From: a virus
Reading direction: 5' to 3' (one strand)
IMG/VR virus record: IMGVR_UViG_3300010885_005461
Location: 1 to 45,919 of that record
Length of the DNA stretch: 45,919 nt
Part shown: one piece after another, positions 10,590 to 18,731 of the stretch
Layout of the letters: each line of letters starts with the position of its first letter
Numbering within the stretch: position 1 is the stretch's first letter
Program-made: the position numbers and the translations under genes
Notes under the pieces: generated by a model
The model's database searches: none
What the model was told of the DNA's origin: nothing
What the model saw: only the letters and a program-made list of their open reading frames with translations

Positions 10590-11953
10590 ACTTTAATACC
10601 CTTAAATTTATTCTTTGTATTGCTAGGAGCAGGTGTTTGCCCAGTGTCAACAATATCCACTTGTGCTGATTGTTCTACATCATACAACTTCATCTTAGCT
10701 TTGTCAATACCGATAACAAATCTTTTATTGGATGCAGGATCAGAATATCTATTCTTCAACTGCTTTACCATAATCTGGTTTAATTCCTGAAGCTGCTCGG
10801 TAGAAATCAAAGCTGCCATAAAGTCGGCTGTTGCAGGCAGACCAAATGATTCCGAAGTATCTTCAAGACCAACATCGGAGCTAACAAAGCCTGTTCGGTT
10901 TGTCTGAGTTGCCGATACAACTGGCACTTCAAACTCAACTGCAAGACCTCTTAACTCTTCAGCAATAGACTTGATATATGTATAACTATTCACATTTCCA
11001 CCTGGCTTGATACGAGCCGATGAACAGATATTGAGATAATCAATAAAGATGATATCAGGCTTGAATGTCTTCTTTAGGTTCAACTCATTGAGTAGAGCCT
11101 TGAAATGTAGCGTAGAAGCTGATGCGGTTGGATACTCTTTGACGATAAGCTTACCCTGAGACTTACTCTTGATAACCGCAGCCTTTTTCATGTACATATC
11201 TTCAGGCAATTGTAGAAGATCATCAATCGTGATATTCATCAAATTAGCATCAATACGTTTTGCAACTTCTTCTTCAGCCAACTCAAGAGTTATATATAAT
11301 ACATTTTTGCCTTGAGCTAGAGATGCAGCAGACATATGACACATAGTCAAAGATTTACCAACACCAGTACCAGCCAAAAAAATGTTCAAAGTCTTCTTGC
11401 TGAAACCATTCTTGGTGATCTTATTAAAGAACTCAAGATCAAAAGGAATCTTATACTCTACACGATGGTAGTATTCATATCGCTCTTCAAAATCTTCAAA
11501 GTAATCATGACCGACATTTGGATCAAAGGTAACACCAAGAGCCTGAGTCAAAAGATCAGGAATGGCACCCTTTGTGAGAGCACCACCCTTATCATTCATA
11601 ATTTCGATTGATTTCATAATTGCATTGTAGATAGCCTTCTCTTGACAGAACTTTTCAGTACTATCAAGTAGCCATTCACCATTAGTGTCAACAGGATCTT
11701 TCTGTATCTCTCTGATGGTATCGGCCGCAGCCTTTGCTTGGTCTGCTGTAAGGCTTCTAAGCGAATCAACCTCAATCAATAATGCATCGGCTGTAGGCAG
11801 ATTGTTATACTTGATCGTGAATTCACGAATCTCGTTATAGATGTTTCTATCTACTTCGTTAGAGAAATACTCACTCTTCAGAAAGGGTAGAACTCTCCTC
11901 ATGAACGACTCGTTCTTCAACAGATTCTTCAGAATAACTTTCTCTATCTGCAC
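10586..11953 (-). CDS. 41: Replicative DNA helicase, T4 gp41 type
   Basis: This 455-residue protein is a DnaB-family hexameric helicase: an N-terminal helical domain that aligns by eye with T4 gp41 (SEYF near residue 30), a RecA-like core with Walker A GTGVGKS at 195-201, Walker B in DIIFIDYLN near 300, and a later NRYSDPASNKRF segment. It unwinds the lagging-strand template at the T4-type fork with primase. The start is GTG 11953, supported by CGGAG 7 nt upstream and by N-terminal homology, which leaves an 83-bp overlap with the gene upstream. Translation is coupled to the gene at 10170 by ATGA. Confidence 0.95.
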   Translation of the reverse strand: MQIEKVILKNLLKNESFMRRVLPFLKSEYFSNEVDRNIYNEIREFTIKYNNLPTADALLIEVDSLRSLTADQAKAAADTIREIQKDPVDTNGEWLLDSTEKFCQEKAIYNAIMKSIEIMNDKGGALTKGAIPDLLTQALGVTFDPNVGHDYFEDFEERYEYYHRVEYKIPFDLEFFNKITKNGFSKKTLNIFLAGTGVGKSLTMCHMSAASLAQGKNVLYITLELAEEEVAKRIDANLMNITIDDLLQLPEDMYMKKAAVIKSKSQGKLIVKEYPTASASTLHFKALLNELNLKKTFKPDIIFIDYLNICSSARIKPGGNVNSYTYIKSIAEELRGLAVEFEVPVVSATQTNRTGFVSSDVGLEDTSESFGLPATADFMAALISTEQLQELNQIMVKQLKNRYSDPASNKRFVIGIDKAKMKLYDVEQSAQVDIVDTGQTPAPSNTKNKFKGIKV

Positions 11954-12227
11954 TCTCTAACTCCGCAATGTCAATGATTAGTGTATTAAGGATTAAGCCA
12001 AGATGGCGTTCAAAGTATTGGTCTTCACGAAGCTTTTCTTCTTTGAACTTTCCCGGTGAGAGAATTTCATAGGCAAATTTTAATGTTGCCGTGCCATCGG
12101 TATTCTCTTTGACACCAACATTTGTATAGCGAAATATAACACTTTTATATGCTTCTGTCAATAACTCAATTGCAGTCGTGTCAGTATTATATACGTTGTT
12201 GAAACGGAAATCTGTTCCTAAAATCAT
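11871..12227 (-). CDS. Small protein at the T4 gene 40 position
   Basis: ATG 12227 overlaps the UvsX stop as ATGA. The 118 residues contain an N-terminal mixed alpha/beta part ([20 protein letters not shown]..., [12 protein letters not shown]) and a very acidic C-terminal tail ([20 protein letters not shown]). It lies between UvsX and gp41 as T4 gene 40 does, but I see no convincing similarity, so no symbol is assigned. Its last 83 bp are also coding for the start of gp41 in another frame, which may explain the low-complexity tail. Confidence 0.75.
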   Translation of the reverse strand: MILGTDFRFNNVYNTDTTAIELLTEAYKSVIFRYTNVGVKENTDGTATLKFAYEILSPGKFKEEKLREDQYFERHLGLILNTLIIDIAELESADRESYSEESVEERVVHEESSTLSEE

Positions 12228-13276
12228 TCTTCTTCCTCCACGGTTGTAACATCAGACTTACCATAGAGAAATTCATCCTTACACTTTTCATCAATCAGGT
12301 CAAGAATTTCTTTAGTAAAGAACTTTTCAGGATCTTTTAGAATAGCATTCTCAAAAGCTTTAGTGCCATCTGGCATTTCATACTTATTAGATATCTTCTT
12401 GAAGATGCCGAACTTTTCGGCTAGATCAAGTAGGCCATAATACGGATCAAGACCATTTGCATAGTCTAGAAGTGTTTCAACCTTCTTATTCTCAATCGTC
12501 AAGCGGGCCTTCTTCAAGTTCGCAGTAATGATTGCGCCAGTTACAGAATTATCCTTATCCTTATCCTTCTTTTTAGATAGAAAGAGAATAGTAGACGCTG
12601 CATATTCTAGACCAGAGCCGCCGCCCATCTTCTTCATAGGTACATAAGAACCAACTACATCGTAAACGTGATTAGTCACAATAAGAGGAACTTTGGCCTT
12701 ACCAAGCTTTAACGTAAGAACACGGAATGCACCACGAACAAGCTGCGCTCTGGTCATGTCACGGGTATCTTTACCGTCAGCAATATCTTCCATCTCTTTC
12801 GTAGTAGAAAGATTGCCAAGTGAGTCAAGAACAAACATCATCGGCGGATGATCTTTACTGTTCTTGTCTTCAATATACTTGTCTAGGATTTTTACTGCTT
12901 GGGTGCGGAACTCTTGGATAGTTGCAACCGGCACGACTGCAACTCTCTTTGTGTCAATATCTCTATCTGCCAGCATTTGCTTAGATATAGCGGATTCGGA
13001 TTCAAAGTAGAAGACGAACCCGGAAGCATTGTCTCTGAGGAATTGTCTGACAATGTTGATTGCGTAAAAAGTCTTGCCGGTTGAGGGTTCACCTGCAAGT
13101 GCGGTAACCTTGTTTGCAGGAAGACCACCGTATATGCTCCCGCTAAGTAGAGCGTTGAGAGAATAACTACCAGTGCCAATAAACCCAGTAACGTCTCCAG
13201 CTTCAACGCCATCTTCTGCAATACCCGCATACTCATTATCAATCTCCTTAAGTAGGGAGTTAAACATATTACTCAT
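12224..13276 (-). CDS. uvsX: UvsX RecA-like recombinase
   Basis: 350 residues with the UvsX/RecA core: [18 protein letters not shown] leading to Walker A GEPSTGKT at 62-69, a [11 protein letters not shown] strand with a conserved acidic pair, Walker B in [13 protein letters not shown], and [14 protein letters not shown] with [11 protein letters not shown]. It forms filaments on single-stranded DNA and drives strand invasion for recombination-dependent replication, working with gp46/47 also encoded here. ATG 13276 has GGAG 7 nt upstream. The acidic C-terminus (VTTVEEEE) is typical of T4-like UvsX. Confidence 0.95.
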   Translation of the reverse strand: MSNMFNSLLKEIDNEYAGIAEDGVEAGDVTGFIGTGSYSLNALLSGSIYGGLPANKVTALAGEPSTGKTFYAINIVRQFLRDNASGFVFYFESESAISKQMLADRDIDTKRVAVVPVATIQEFRTQAVKILDKYIEDKNSKDHPPMMFVLDSLGNLSTTKEMEDIADGKDTRDMTRAQLVRGAFRVLTLKLGKAKVPLIVTNHVYDVVGSYVPMKKMGGGSGLEYAASTILFLSKKKDKDKDNSVTGAIITANLKKARLTIENKKVETLLDYANGLDPYYGLLDLAEKFGIFKKISNKYEMPDGTKAFENAILKDPEKFFTKEILDLIDEKCKDEFLYGKSDVTTVEEEE

Positions 13277-13301
13277 ATTGATTCTCCAATATTATGTGAA
13301 A

Positions 13302-13321
13302 CGTCAAGGTTCTCCTTGACG
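13302..13321 (-). terminator. Hairpin between cupin and uvsX
   Basis: 8-bp perfect stem CGTCAAGG/CCTTGACG with a tetraloop, followed by TTTC on the minus strand. It could attenuate polymerase/cupin transcripts before uvsX; the short T-run makes it weak. Confidence 0.5.
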
Positions 13322-13327
13322 CTGTAT

Positions 13328-13717
13328 TTAGCAGCGAACGATATCATCCTCGCTACATATCTCCCCCATCTGAACCTCAATAGCAATCAAAGTTTCATTT
13401 AGGTGAGTATTAGTAATCTTGTGTAGAGCCATGCGAGGTACATAGAATGATTCGCCCTTCTTTACTGTAAAGATATTGCCATCAACGATAACCTTACCTT
13501 CACCCTGCACAATCGTCCAGTGTTCTGAGCGATGATTATGGTACTGTAGAGAAATAGCCTGATCAGGAAGAATCATTAGACGCTTGACCTTGTATCCTTG
13601 ATCTACATCTAGTACATGCCATTCACCCCACGGGCGCTTCATATGATCAATACTATATATTTCTGGCTGATTGCGTTCATCATATAAACCGATATGGGGA
13701 CTTTCATTGAATGGCAT
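13328..13717 (-). CDS. Cupin, mannose-6-P isomerase type II-like
   Basis: The cupin fold is clear: RPWGEWHVLDVDQGYKVKRL, the metal-binding LQYHNHRSEHWTIVQGEG motif and a second segment VKKGESFYVPRMALHKITN. This matches the C-terminal isomerase domain of type II mannose-6-phosphate isomerase / GDP-mannose pyrophosphorylases, so it may supply mannose-6-phosphate for GDP-mannose. ATG 13717 is preferred (AAGGAG 6 nt upstream), giving 129 residues. A TTG at 13798 also follows GGAGGA and would add a Cys-rich GGGCGCGLYKECNCEN segment, but that GGAGGA encodes the polymerase C-terminus. The link to the sugar cassette 9 kb away is inferred. Confidence 0.75.
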   Translation of the reverse strand: MPFNESPHIGLYDERNQPEIYSIDHMKRPWGEWHVLDVDQGYKVKRLMILPDQAISLQYHNHRSEHWTIVQGEGKVIVDGNIFTVKKGESFYVPRMALHKITNTHLNETLIAIEVQMGEICSEDDIVRC

Positions 13718-13790
13718 ATCATTCTCCTTCATATTCTCACAATTACATTCTTTATAAAGGCCGCAACCGCAGCCACCACCTTGATCATAC

Positions 13791-16349
13791 TTAGCCAAAG
13801 AAATCCTCCAACGAAGAAACGTGTTCTGTTTTCCAACCAATACTATCAAGAATGATCTTCAATGGTTCCACAAAAGACTTCTCGAATTGTGTATCATAGT
13901 CGATATAATCATTCAAGTCAAGTTCTTTCGGCAGCGATTGCGGGAAAGCAATCACATTCGAATGAATAGGATTTGGCTCTTTCAGGAATAGAAACTTGAT
14001 CTTCTCGCCTTCCTTGATCAAGGGCAATATCTTATCTAACTTATTGTTCTTGACGAAAGAGTTATAGAGCAAAGAACCTCTAACATGAATAGGGCAACCT
14101 TTACCATATACCATATTAGCATCAGAGAACTTCTTTAGACCATTAACTCCACGTGGGAATGCAATGTCAGCAATGTTTCTAGACTTAAACTCTTCACGAT
14201 AAGTTTCAATCATGCTAATCATATCATCTTCAGTTTTGTTTAGGACAATATCAATTGCTTCCCAAAAGATCTTTCGACAATATGTAGGAGTAGATGACTT
14301 AACCATTTCAAGGCCCATCACCTTGATCTTTGGATTGGTATATTCAACACCTTCGTTATTATACACATTCAGAATGTACCGCTTCTTGGCTGTCCAAATA
14401 CCCTTATCAGCCAAAGCTTCACGCTTCATCTGCATCTTTTGTTCGTATGCGTTTACATACTCAGCAAGTTCAGAATAAACCTTGTCAATAAACGGTTGAA
14501 TCCGATCTTCACACGCCTTGTCCATGAAGGTGATGATTTCTCTCGTAGTTGCATTCGGCTTCTGCTTAATAATAGTTTCACACACCAGTTTGTCAAGAGA
14601 TAGATAAATCGAGTCTGTATCCGACGCAATAACATAATCATGGTCCTTTGTTTTGAGTAGCTTGTTAAGATACTCGTTTATCTTGTTTGCTATCCATCGA
14701 ATAGAAAGTTGACCGGCCGTGGTAATACCCGAGGCCTGTCTAATATCAAAGTATCGGAAAAATTGATTGCCAAGAGCGCCGTAAGCGGAATTGAGCGAAA
14801 CTTTCTTCGCAAGTTGGAGATTGTTATATCGTGCAATACGTTTTTCAATCTCATAGCGTTTTGATGGGTCGGTCTCTTTCTCAAGTTCTTTCTTAGCCGT
14901 AATAGCCTTCTTCTTGTACGCAGAGCGGTCATTATACATTGTCTCCATGATTTCAGGCAAGAACCCATGACGTTCTTTTGTGAAGAACTGACCATTGGGA
15001 GTCAGCGTTACATTTGCTGTCTGTAGAACACTTGTGTTGATTTCTTGACTTAAAAGATTATCAATAGAAATACAATTACGTGAAGTAAACTCACGGAGAG
15101 TACCATCGTAATTTTCAGGTTCAATGATAGTATCAGGGCTGATATTATACTGCATGATCAAATGTGGATACAGACTGGTCAAGTCAAATGAAGCAACCCA
15201 CTTATGCATACCAAGAATTGGATCCTTAACGAATGCACCCTCATACATAGCATCTTTACTGTGACGCTCAATAGGATTTATCACCATATTCTTCTTGCGA
15301 AGATGGTTATAAACGATAGCATCCCACATACGCACCTGAGAGAATGCATCATCGGGATTTGTCTTACTATCATATGCAAGAGTTAGAACAAGCTCAATCA
15401 ACTTCAGCTTATCGTCTAGACGGCCAACAAGTTCAACGTCCTTGATATTATACTCAATGAATAGCTGATAGTTCTGCTTATAGAGACTGTGAAGATTACC
15501 ATATTCTTCATAAGATAGCTTACGTTCACCAATCTCTCCGTGAGCAATAGCATCAAGACGATAAGACTCTTGAGACTGGCCACCAGGTGCAAACTTACGA
15601 TACATGGTAATATAGTCTAGAGTTGCGATACCAAGAAGCTTGTATACAATCTCTTCTTTACCAACTTTGTTAGTGGCCCTAGATTCGTTGATTATACTCC
15701 AAGGCGAAAGACGATTAGCTTCGGATTCACCAAGTATCTTACGAATGCGGTTTACCAAATAGACGATATCAAATCGTTCTACATTCCAGCCAGTGATTAC
15801 ATCTGGATAGTCATGTGACCAATGATCCAAGAAACGCTTCAATAGATCATACTCATCACGACACTTACGATAGTCTACATCATCACGGGCGTTATTGAAA
15901 TCGCCACAGCCAAAAACCACAAAGCCGCCTTGATTGGACTTCATGGTGATAGAGATGACTTTTTCGTTTGCAAACTCCTGTTCAGGAAATCCGTTATCAG
16001 ATTCTACCTCAATATCCATATTGACAACATTCATAAGGTTTATATCCCAATCCACATCATCGCTGAAATGATCTGATATAAACTGGTATTCATAACGTTG
16101 ATTACCGTAAATCTTGAAGCCTTGAACGTCTTCATATTGCTTTACGAAATCTCTAGTATCACGAATATTACCAGGCTTCACCTCTGAAGTATGCTTACCC
16201 GTAACAGTAGTAAACGCTGTAGGTACTTGTGACGGCACATACAGCGTTGGGAAGTAATTAATCTTACGGCTCACTTTTCTTCCATCTTCAATACCTCGAT
16301 AGAGGATCCGTGAGCCGTAAACTTGTACGTTCGTGTAAAAAGATTTCAT
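13791..16349 (-). CDS. 43: Family B DNA polymerase, T4 gp43 type
   Basis: 852 residues, slightly shorter than T4 gp43 (898). Exonuclease Exo I is visible in NVVNMDIEVES and Exo III-type sequence in YNIKDVELVGRLDD. Polymerase motif A is SFDLTSLYPHLIMQYNI, motif B KKVSLNSAYGALGNQFFRY, motif C VIASDTDSIYLS, and the TAKKRYILNVY segment follows. The C-terminal LEDFFG is a clamp-binding tail for gp45. It is the replicative polymerase with proofreading. ATG 16349 overlaps the upstream stop as TAATG, and a consensus promoter at 16440 inside the upstream gene can transcribe it separately. Confidence 0.96.
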   Translation of the reverse strand: MKSFYTNVQVYGSRILYRGIEDGRKVSRKINYFPTLYVPSQVPTAFTTVTGKHTSEVKPGNIRDTRDFVKQYEDVQGFKIYGNQRYEYQFISDHFSDDVDWDINLMNVVNMDIEVESDNGFPEQEFANEKVISITMKSNQGGFVVFGCGDFNNARDDVDYRKCRDEYDLLKRFLDHWSHDYPDVITGWNVERFDIVYLVNRIRKILGESEANRLSPWSIINESRATNKVGKEEIVYKLLGIATLDYITMYRKFAPGGQSQESYRLDAIAHGEIGERKLSYEEYGNLHSLYKQNYQLFIEYNIKDVELVGRLDDKLKLIELVLTLAYDSKTNPDDAFSQVRMWDAIVYNHLRKKNMVINPIERHSKDAMYEGAFVKDPILGMHKWVASFDLTSLYPHLIMQYNISPDTIIEPENYDGTLREFTSRNCISIDNLLSQEINTSVLQTANVTLTPNGQFFTKERHGFLPEIMETMYNDRSAYKKKAITAKKELEKETDPSKRYEIEKRIARYNNLQLAKKVSLNSAYGALGNQFFRYFDIRQASGITTAGQLSIRWIANKINEYLNKLLKTKDHDYVIASDTDSIYLSLDKLVCETIIKQKPNATTREIITFMDKACEDRIQPFIDKVYSELAEYVNAYEQKMQMKREALADKGIWTAKKRYILNVYNNEGVEYTNPKIKVMGLEMVKSSTPTYCRKIFWEAIDIVLNKTEDDMISMIETYREEFKSRNIADIAFPRGVNGLKKFSDANMVYGKGCPIHVRGSLLYNSFVKNNKLDKILPLIKEGEKIKFLFLKEPNPIHSNVIAFPQSLPKELDLNDYIDYDTQFEKSFVEPLKIILDSIGWKTEHVSSLEDFFG

Positions 16350-16675
16350 TATTTTCCTGGTAGAATGAGATTAGAAGAAGGCACAACTAGTCCGCCAAAC
16401 ATAGAAGTATACTGATTGACAAATTCTGTGATTGGCGACATTATACACAATACGTGGCTCATGTCAAGCTTAAAAGCTTTTTGATCACTGAATTCTGCCC
16501 AAGGAGCGAACCCAATGTTTGGAGTTTTAGGATCAAGTTTGTTCGGCATCACAACGATACGCACAGGATTCTTGATCATCAATTCACCGACAACTTCATT
16601 TATGATAGCTTCGGCAAGAATCTCATCACCATTGACGAACTTAATGATCTTGATAATCTTGATATTGGTCGTCAT
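16349..16675 (-). CDS. Sm-like small beta protein upstream of gp43
   Basis: 108 residues starting IKIIKIIKFVNGDEILAEAI, then NPVRIVVMPNKLD and FAPWAEFSDQKAFKLDMSHV, a strand-rich pattern like the small LSm/Sm-type proteins seen near replication genes in T4-like phages of marine and rhizobial hosts. RNA binding would follow from that fold, but the resemblance is by eye. ATG 16675 overlaps the upstream stop as TAATG. The gp43 promoter (16440-16468) lies within its coding sequence. Confidence 0.7.
   Translation of the reverse strand: MTTNIKIIKIIKFVNGDEILAEAIINEVVGELMIKNPVRIVVMPNKLDPKTPNIGFAPWAEFSDQKAFKLDMSHVLCIMSPITEFVNQYTSMFGGLVVPSSNLILPGK
16440..16468 (-). promoter_or_regulatory. Intragenic promoter for gp43, TTGACA-17-TATAAT
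   Basis: Perfect -35 (16463-16468) and -10 (16440-16445) with 17-bp spacing inside the Sm-like gene, about 90 bp before the polymerase start. It would allow gp43 to be transcribed independently. Confidence 0.75.
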
Positions 16676-16857
16676 TATTCAATCTCCGCCAAAAGATCAA
16701 ACACACCTACAGTCATCCACTTAGTGGGAATGTAGGCAAGATTATTGCCAGTCTCGGACTTATAGACATACTTGTTATCGTAGTCCATAACCTTAGCAAG
16801 CTTCTCCCACTTACCATCATAAGCCCGCTGCACGAACTGAGTTTCAAGAATATTCAT
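16675..16857 (-). CDS. Hypothetical protein, 60 residues
   Basis: ATG 16857 is chosen because GGAG lies about 10 nt upstream; the alternative TTG 16872 would use the GGAG itself as codons. Product MNILETQFVQRAYDGKWEKL continues with MDYDNKYVYKSE and ends FDLLAEIE: mixed helix and strand, acidic C-terminus. Stop overlaps the next ATG as TAATG. No family is recognised. Confidence 0.65.
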   Translation of the reverse strand: MNILETQFVQRAYDGKWEKLAKVMDYDNKYVYKSETGNNLAYIPTKWMTVGVFDLLAEIE

Positions 16858-16872
16858 AATATAATTCTCCAA

Positions 16873-17073
16873 TTAATTAAATTTTATGCCGTTCATCTTT
16901 TCTTCGGTCGTAACGAATACCATTCGTTCTTCATCATCTGTATAGTATACAGGGTTTAGACCTGCTTGTCTATAGTCATCTGCGTATTTTAGTGCTGTGT
17001 GAAAGCTACTGTTAGGTCCGGATAGTTCTGCTGCTTGTCTTATAGTTTCTTCGGAAATAGTCTGATATGTCAT
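16873..17073 (-). CDS. Hypothetical protein, 66 residues
   Basis: ATG 17073 follows AGAAGGAATAGAACT. The N-terminal half is helical (ISEETIRQAAELSGPNSSFH, TALKYADDYRQAG) and the C-terminal half strand-rich (NPVYYTDDEERMVFVTTEEK). A small alpha/beta protein of unknown function, in a run of small genes upstream of gp43. Confidence 0.65.
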   Translation of the reverse strand: MTYQTISEETIRQAAELSGPNSSFHTALKYADDYRQAGLNPVYYTDDEERMVFVTTEEKMNGIKFN

Positions 17074-17094
17074 AGTTCTATTCCTTCTAAAAGA

Positions 17095-17352
17095 TTACCA
17101 TACTCCGTCTTCTATCATCCACGCACAACCATTATCTAAAAGATTATCTATACAGTTATCGCAAATGTCGCCTGTATTATATTTATCTTTCTTCAAAGCA
17201 AATCTTTGCATATCGTGCTTTGAACCATAATGAGCAAGAACATAATAATCACCATCTCTAAGATATAGAGATGCGGCGCACCCGGAAGCTTGATTCCATT
17301 TTCCAAATCCATCCATTGCTAAAAATTCGTTATTACAGGTGTTACACTTCAT
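17095..17352 (-). CDS. Zinc-finger-like hypothetical protein, 85 residues
   Basis: ATG 17352 overlaps the upstream stop as TGATG. CNTC at residues 3-6 and CDNC near 68-71 form two CxxC knuckles separated by a beta-rich stretch (LYLRDGDYYVLAHYGSKHDM), suggesting a treble-clef or split zinc ribbon, with an aromatic C-terminus (CAWMIEDGVW). Nucleic-acid or protein binding is possible. No precise family is recognised. Confidence 0.7.
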   Translation of the reverse strand: MKCNTCNNEFLAMDGFGKWNQASGCAASLYLRDGDYYVLAHYGSKHDMQRFALKKDKYNTGDICDNCIDNLLDNGCAWMIEDGVW

Positions 17353-17936
17353 CAGTCCCATAGTCCTTGATAATATTTGCCAAAGAGACGAAAGCCATTT
17401 GCGATACGATCCTGGATTACTTTACGTTCTGCAAACTTTGCATCATCCCAACCTTCAGGTTCACGCTGATAGATTTTCAGATCCCAATCTTCGTTGAGTT
17501 CCATTTCAAATGCATAGATTATTTCATCCATGATCCAATCCCAACGCTTGAACCAAAGATCATCGGTGTGACCACAATCTTTTTCATCTTGTGTGAGAGG
17601 AGTTGCCGCTGTTGAGTGAAGATGCTCAGGCACATCTTCATCATCAGTGTGAGGAGAACCGTGCTTGGTGGCCTTAAGCTGCTTAAGCATGGGAAGAATG
17701 ATGAGAGCAAGAGTGTGATCCATATTCCAAGTATCGTAACGATCAATACGAATCTTGGTCTTGCGGTTCTTCATTGAATCAAGCCAGTTGCAGATACGGC
17801 AAAGCCAATCAATATCAGCCAGCCAATCGCCAAAATTACCGAGACGATCATCATCCTTGTCCATCCAGAACAGGATCTTTTCTGCAATCTGGTATGGGCC
17901 GATCCAGTTACGATATGGGCCGATATAAACTTTCAT
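17352..17936 (-). CDS. Conserved phage hypothetical protein, 194 residues
   Basis: The product opens MKVYIGPYRNWIGPYQIAEK, a start I recognise from conserved T4-like phage hypotheticals, followed by a Trp-rich helical region (ADIDWLCRICNWLDSMK), RIDRYDTWNMDHTLALIILP, and a His/Asp-rich insert (GSPHTDDEDVPEHLHSTAA). The His/Asp positions could bind metal but I know no assigned function. ATG 17936 overlaps the upstream stop as ATGA, and its stop overlaps the next gene as TGATG, so it is in a coupled set. Confidence 0.8.
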   Translation of the reverse strand: MKVYIGPYRNWIGPYQIAEKILFWMDKDDDRLGNFGDWLADIDWLCRICNWLDSMKNRKTKIRIDRYDTWNMDHTLALIILPMLKQLKATKHGSPHTDDEDVPEHLHSTAATPLTQDEKDCGHTDDLWFKRWDWIMDEIIYAFEMELNEDWDLKIYQREPEGWDDAKFAERKVIQDRIANGFRLFGKYYQGLWD

Positions 17937-18100
17937 TCTTTAATTTCCTGCTCTTCAATAACCTTATTAGCAGATTCAATCAGAGTGGCCAAAATACCCT
18001 TTCGTGCAAACACTAAAAGAGTGTCATAGTCCATTGTGACAGTGATTGTAGCAGAACCATCTTCGTTCTCTACGAAATCATTTACTTCAAAGCGATCCAT
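17933..18100 (-). CDS. Hypothetical protein, 55 residues
   Basis: From ATG 18100, overlapping the upstream stop as TAATG, to a TGA overlapping the next ATG. The product is strand-then-helix: MDRFEVNDFVENEDGSATIT, VTMDYDTLLVFARKG, then an acidic helix ILATLIESANKVIEEQEIKE. No family is recognised. Confidence 0.65.
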   Translation of the reverse strand: MDRFEVNDFVENEDGSATITVTMDYDTLLVFARKGILATLIESANKVIEEQEIKE

Positions 18101-18339
18101 TAGGTTGGGCTACCTGACTTGCCTATTGCCTTAAGTAGCGCATCGGAAGTAGCAGACTGGCAAATGAAATACACCTTACCAGCATTTGTACCAATCTCAA
18201 GCTGCTTCTTGCTAACGATTGCGTTACCAGATTCATTACACGATTGTTCGTTATTATATTGGGGGTCTAAGGGGAATTGAACTTCGGCAAAAACATCGCC
18301 GTTGCTCATAATGGTAGTCAAAACAATAAACCAGATCAT
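18100..18339 (-). CDS. Probable exported protein, 79 residues
   Basis: The N-terminus MIWFIVLTTIMSNGDVFAEV is a short hydrophobic signal peptide with a likely cleavage after VFA. The mature part is about 60 residues with two Cys (QSCNESG and FICQSAT) that could form a disulfide in the periplasm. ATG 18339; its stop overlaps the next gene as TAATG. Function unknown; an envelope role is inferred from the signal peptide. Confidence 0.65.
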   Translation of the reverse strand: MIWFIVLTTIMSNGDVFAEVQFPLDPQYNNEQSCNESGNAIVSKKQLEIGTNAGKVYFICQSATSDALLKAIGKSGSPT

Positions 18340-18358
18340 GTTTATACCTCATAATAAA

Positions 18359-18432
18359 TGGAGCGGGATACGAGATTCGAACTCGTTTCTACAGGTTGGA
18401 AACCTGGGGCACAACCCATATACCAATCCCGC
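18359..18432 (-). tRNA. tRNA-Gly (TCC)
   Basis: Stands alone 11 kb from the main array. Anticodon loop TTTCCAA on CCAGG/CCTGT, T-arm ACGAG/CTCGT, perfect GCGGGAT/ATCCCGC acceptor stem, U73, encoded CCA. Confidence 0.9.
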
Positions 18433-18443
18433 ATTGTTTGTAT

Positions 18444-18671
18444 TTAGTCAACTAATTTAGAAATGTTAATCAGTTCAGGAAACTTTCGTTCAAGAAGAAT
18501 GAGTGCTTCCTTTTTATTACCACGATTCCAGTGGTACTCAATTACTATGATATCGTTATGATCACCATCACTAACATGGAAGCCTCGAGCTTCCACTTCC
18601 TCAATCAATTCCTGATCGTCAAAATCATCAAGGTCAACATCAACTTCAACTTCGGTAATAACTCTAGCCAT
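18444..18671 (-). CDS. Acidic hypothetical protein, 75 residues
   Basis: ATG 18671 follows AGAGGAAATC. The product starts ARVITEVEVDVDLDDFDDQE, continues LIEEVEARGFHVSDGDHND and ends with a helix (KKEALILLERKFPELINISK). Similar short acidic proteins are common hypotheticals in phages (from memory). Probably a protein-interaction factor. It is the first gene of a unit that includes tRNA-Gly and the small genes towards gp43, driven by the 18704 promoter. Confidence 0.75.
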   Translation of the reverse strand: MARVITEVEVDVDLDDFDDQELIEEVEARGFHVSDGDHNDIIVIEYHWNRGNKKEALILLERKFPELINISKLVD

Positions 18672-18703
18672 CTGATTTCCTCTGTGTGTTTGTCAGTATG
18701 TAT

Positions 18704-18731
18704 ATAATATACTATCCAACAGGAATGTCAA
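18704..18731 (-). promoter_or_regulatory. Promoter TTGACA-16-TATTAT
   Basis: -35 TTGACA (18726-18731) overlaps the end of the 562-residue glycosyltransferase gene; -10 TATTAT at 18704-18709. Predicted start about 18697, 26 nt before ATG 18671. Confidence 0.75.
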
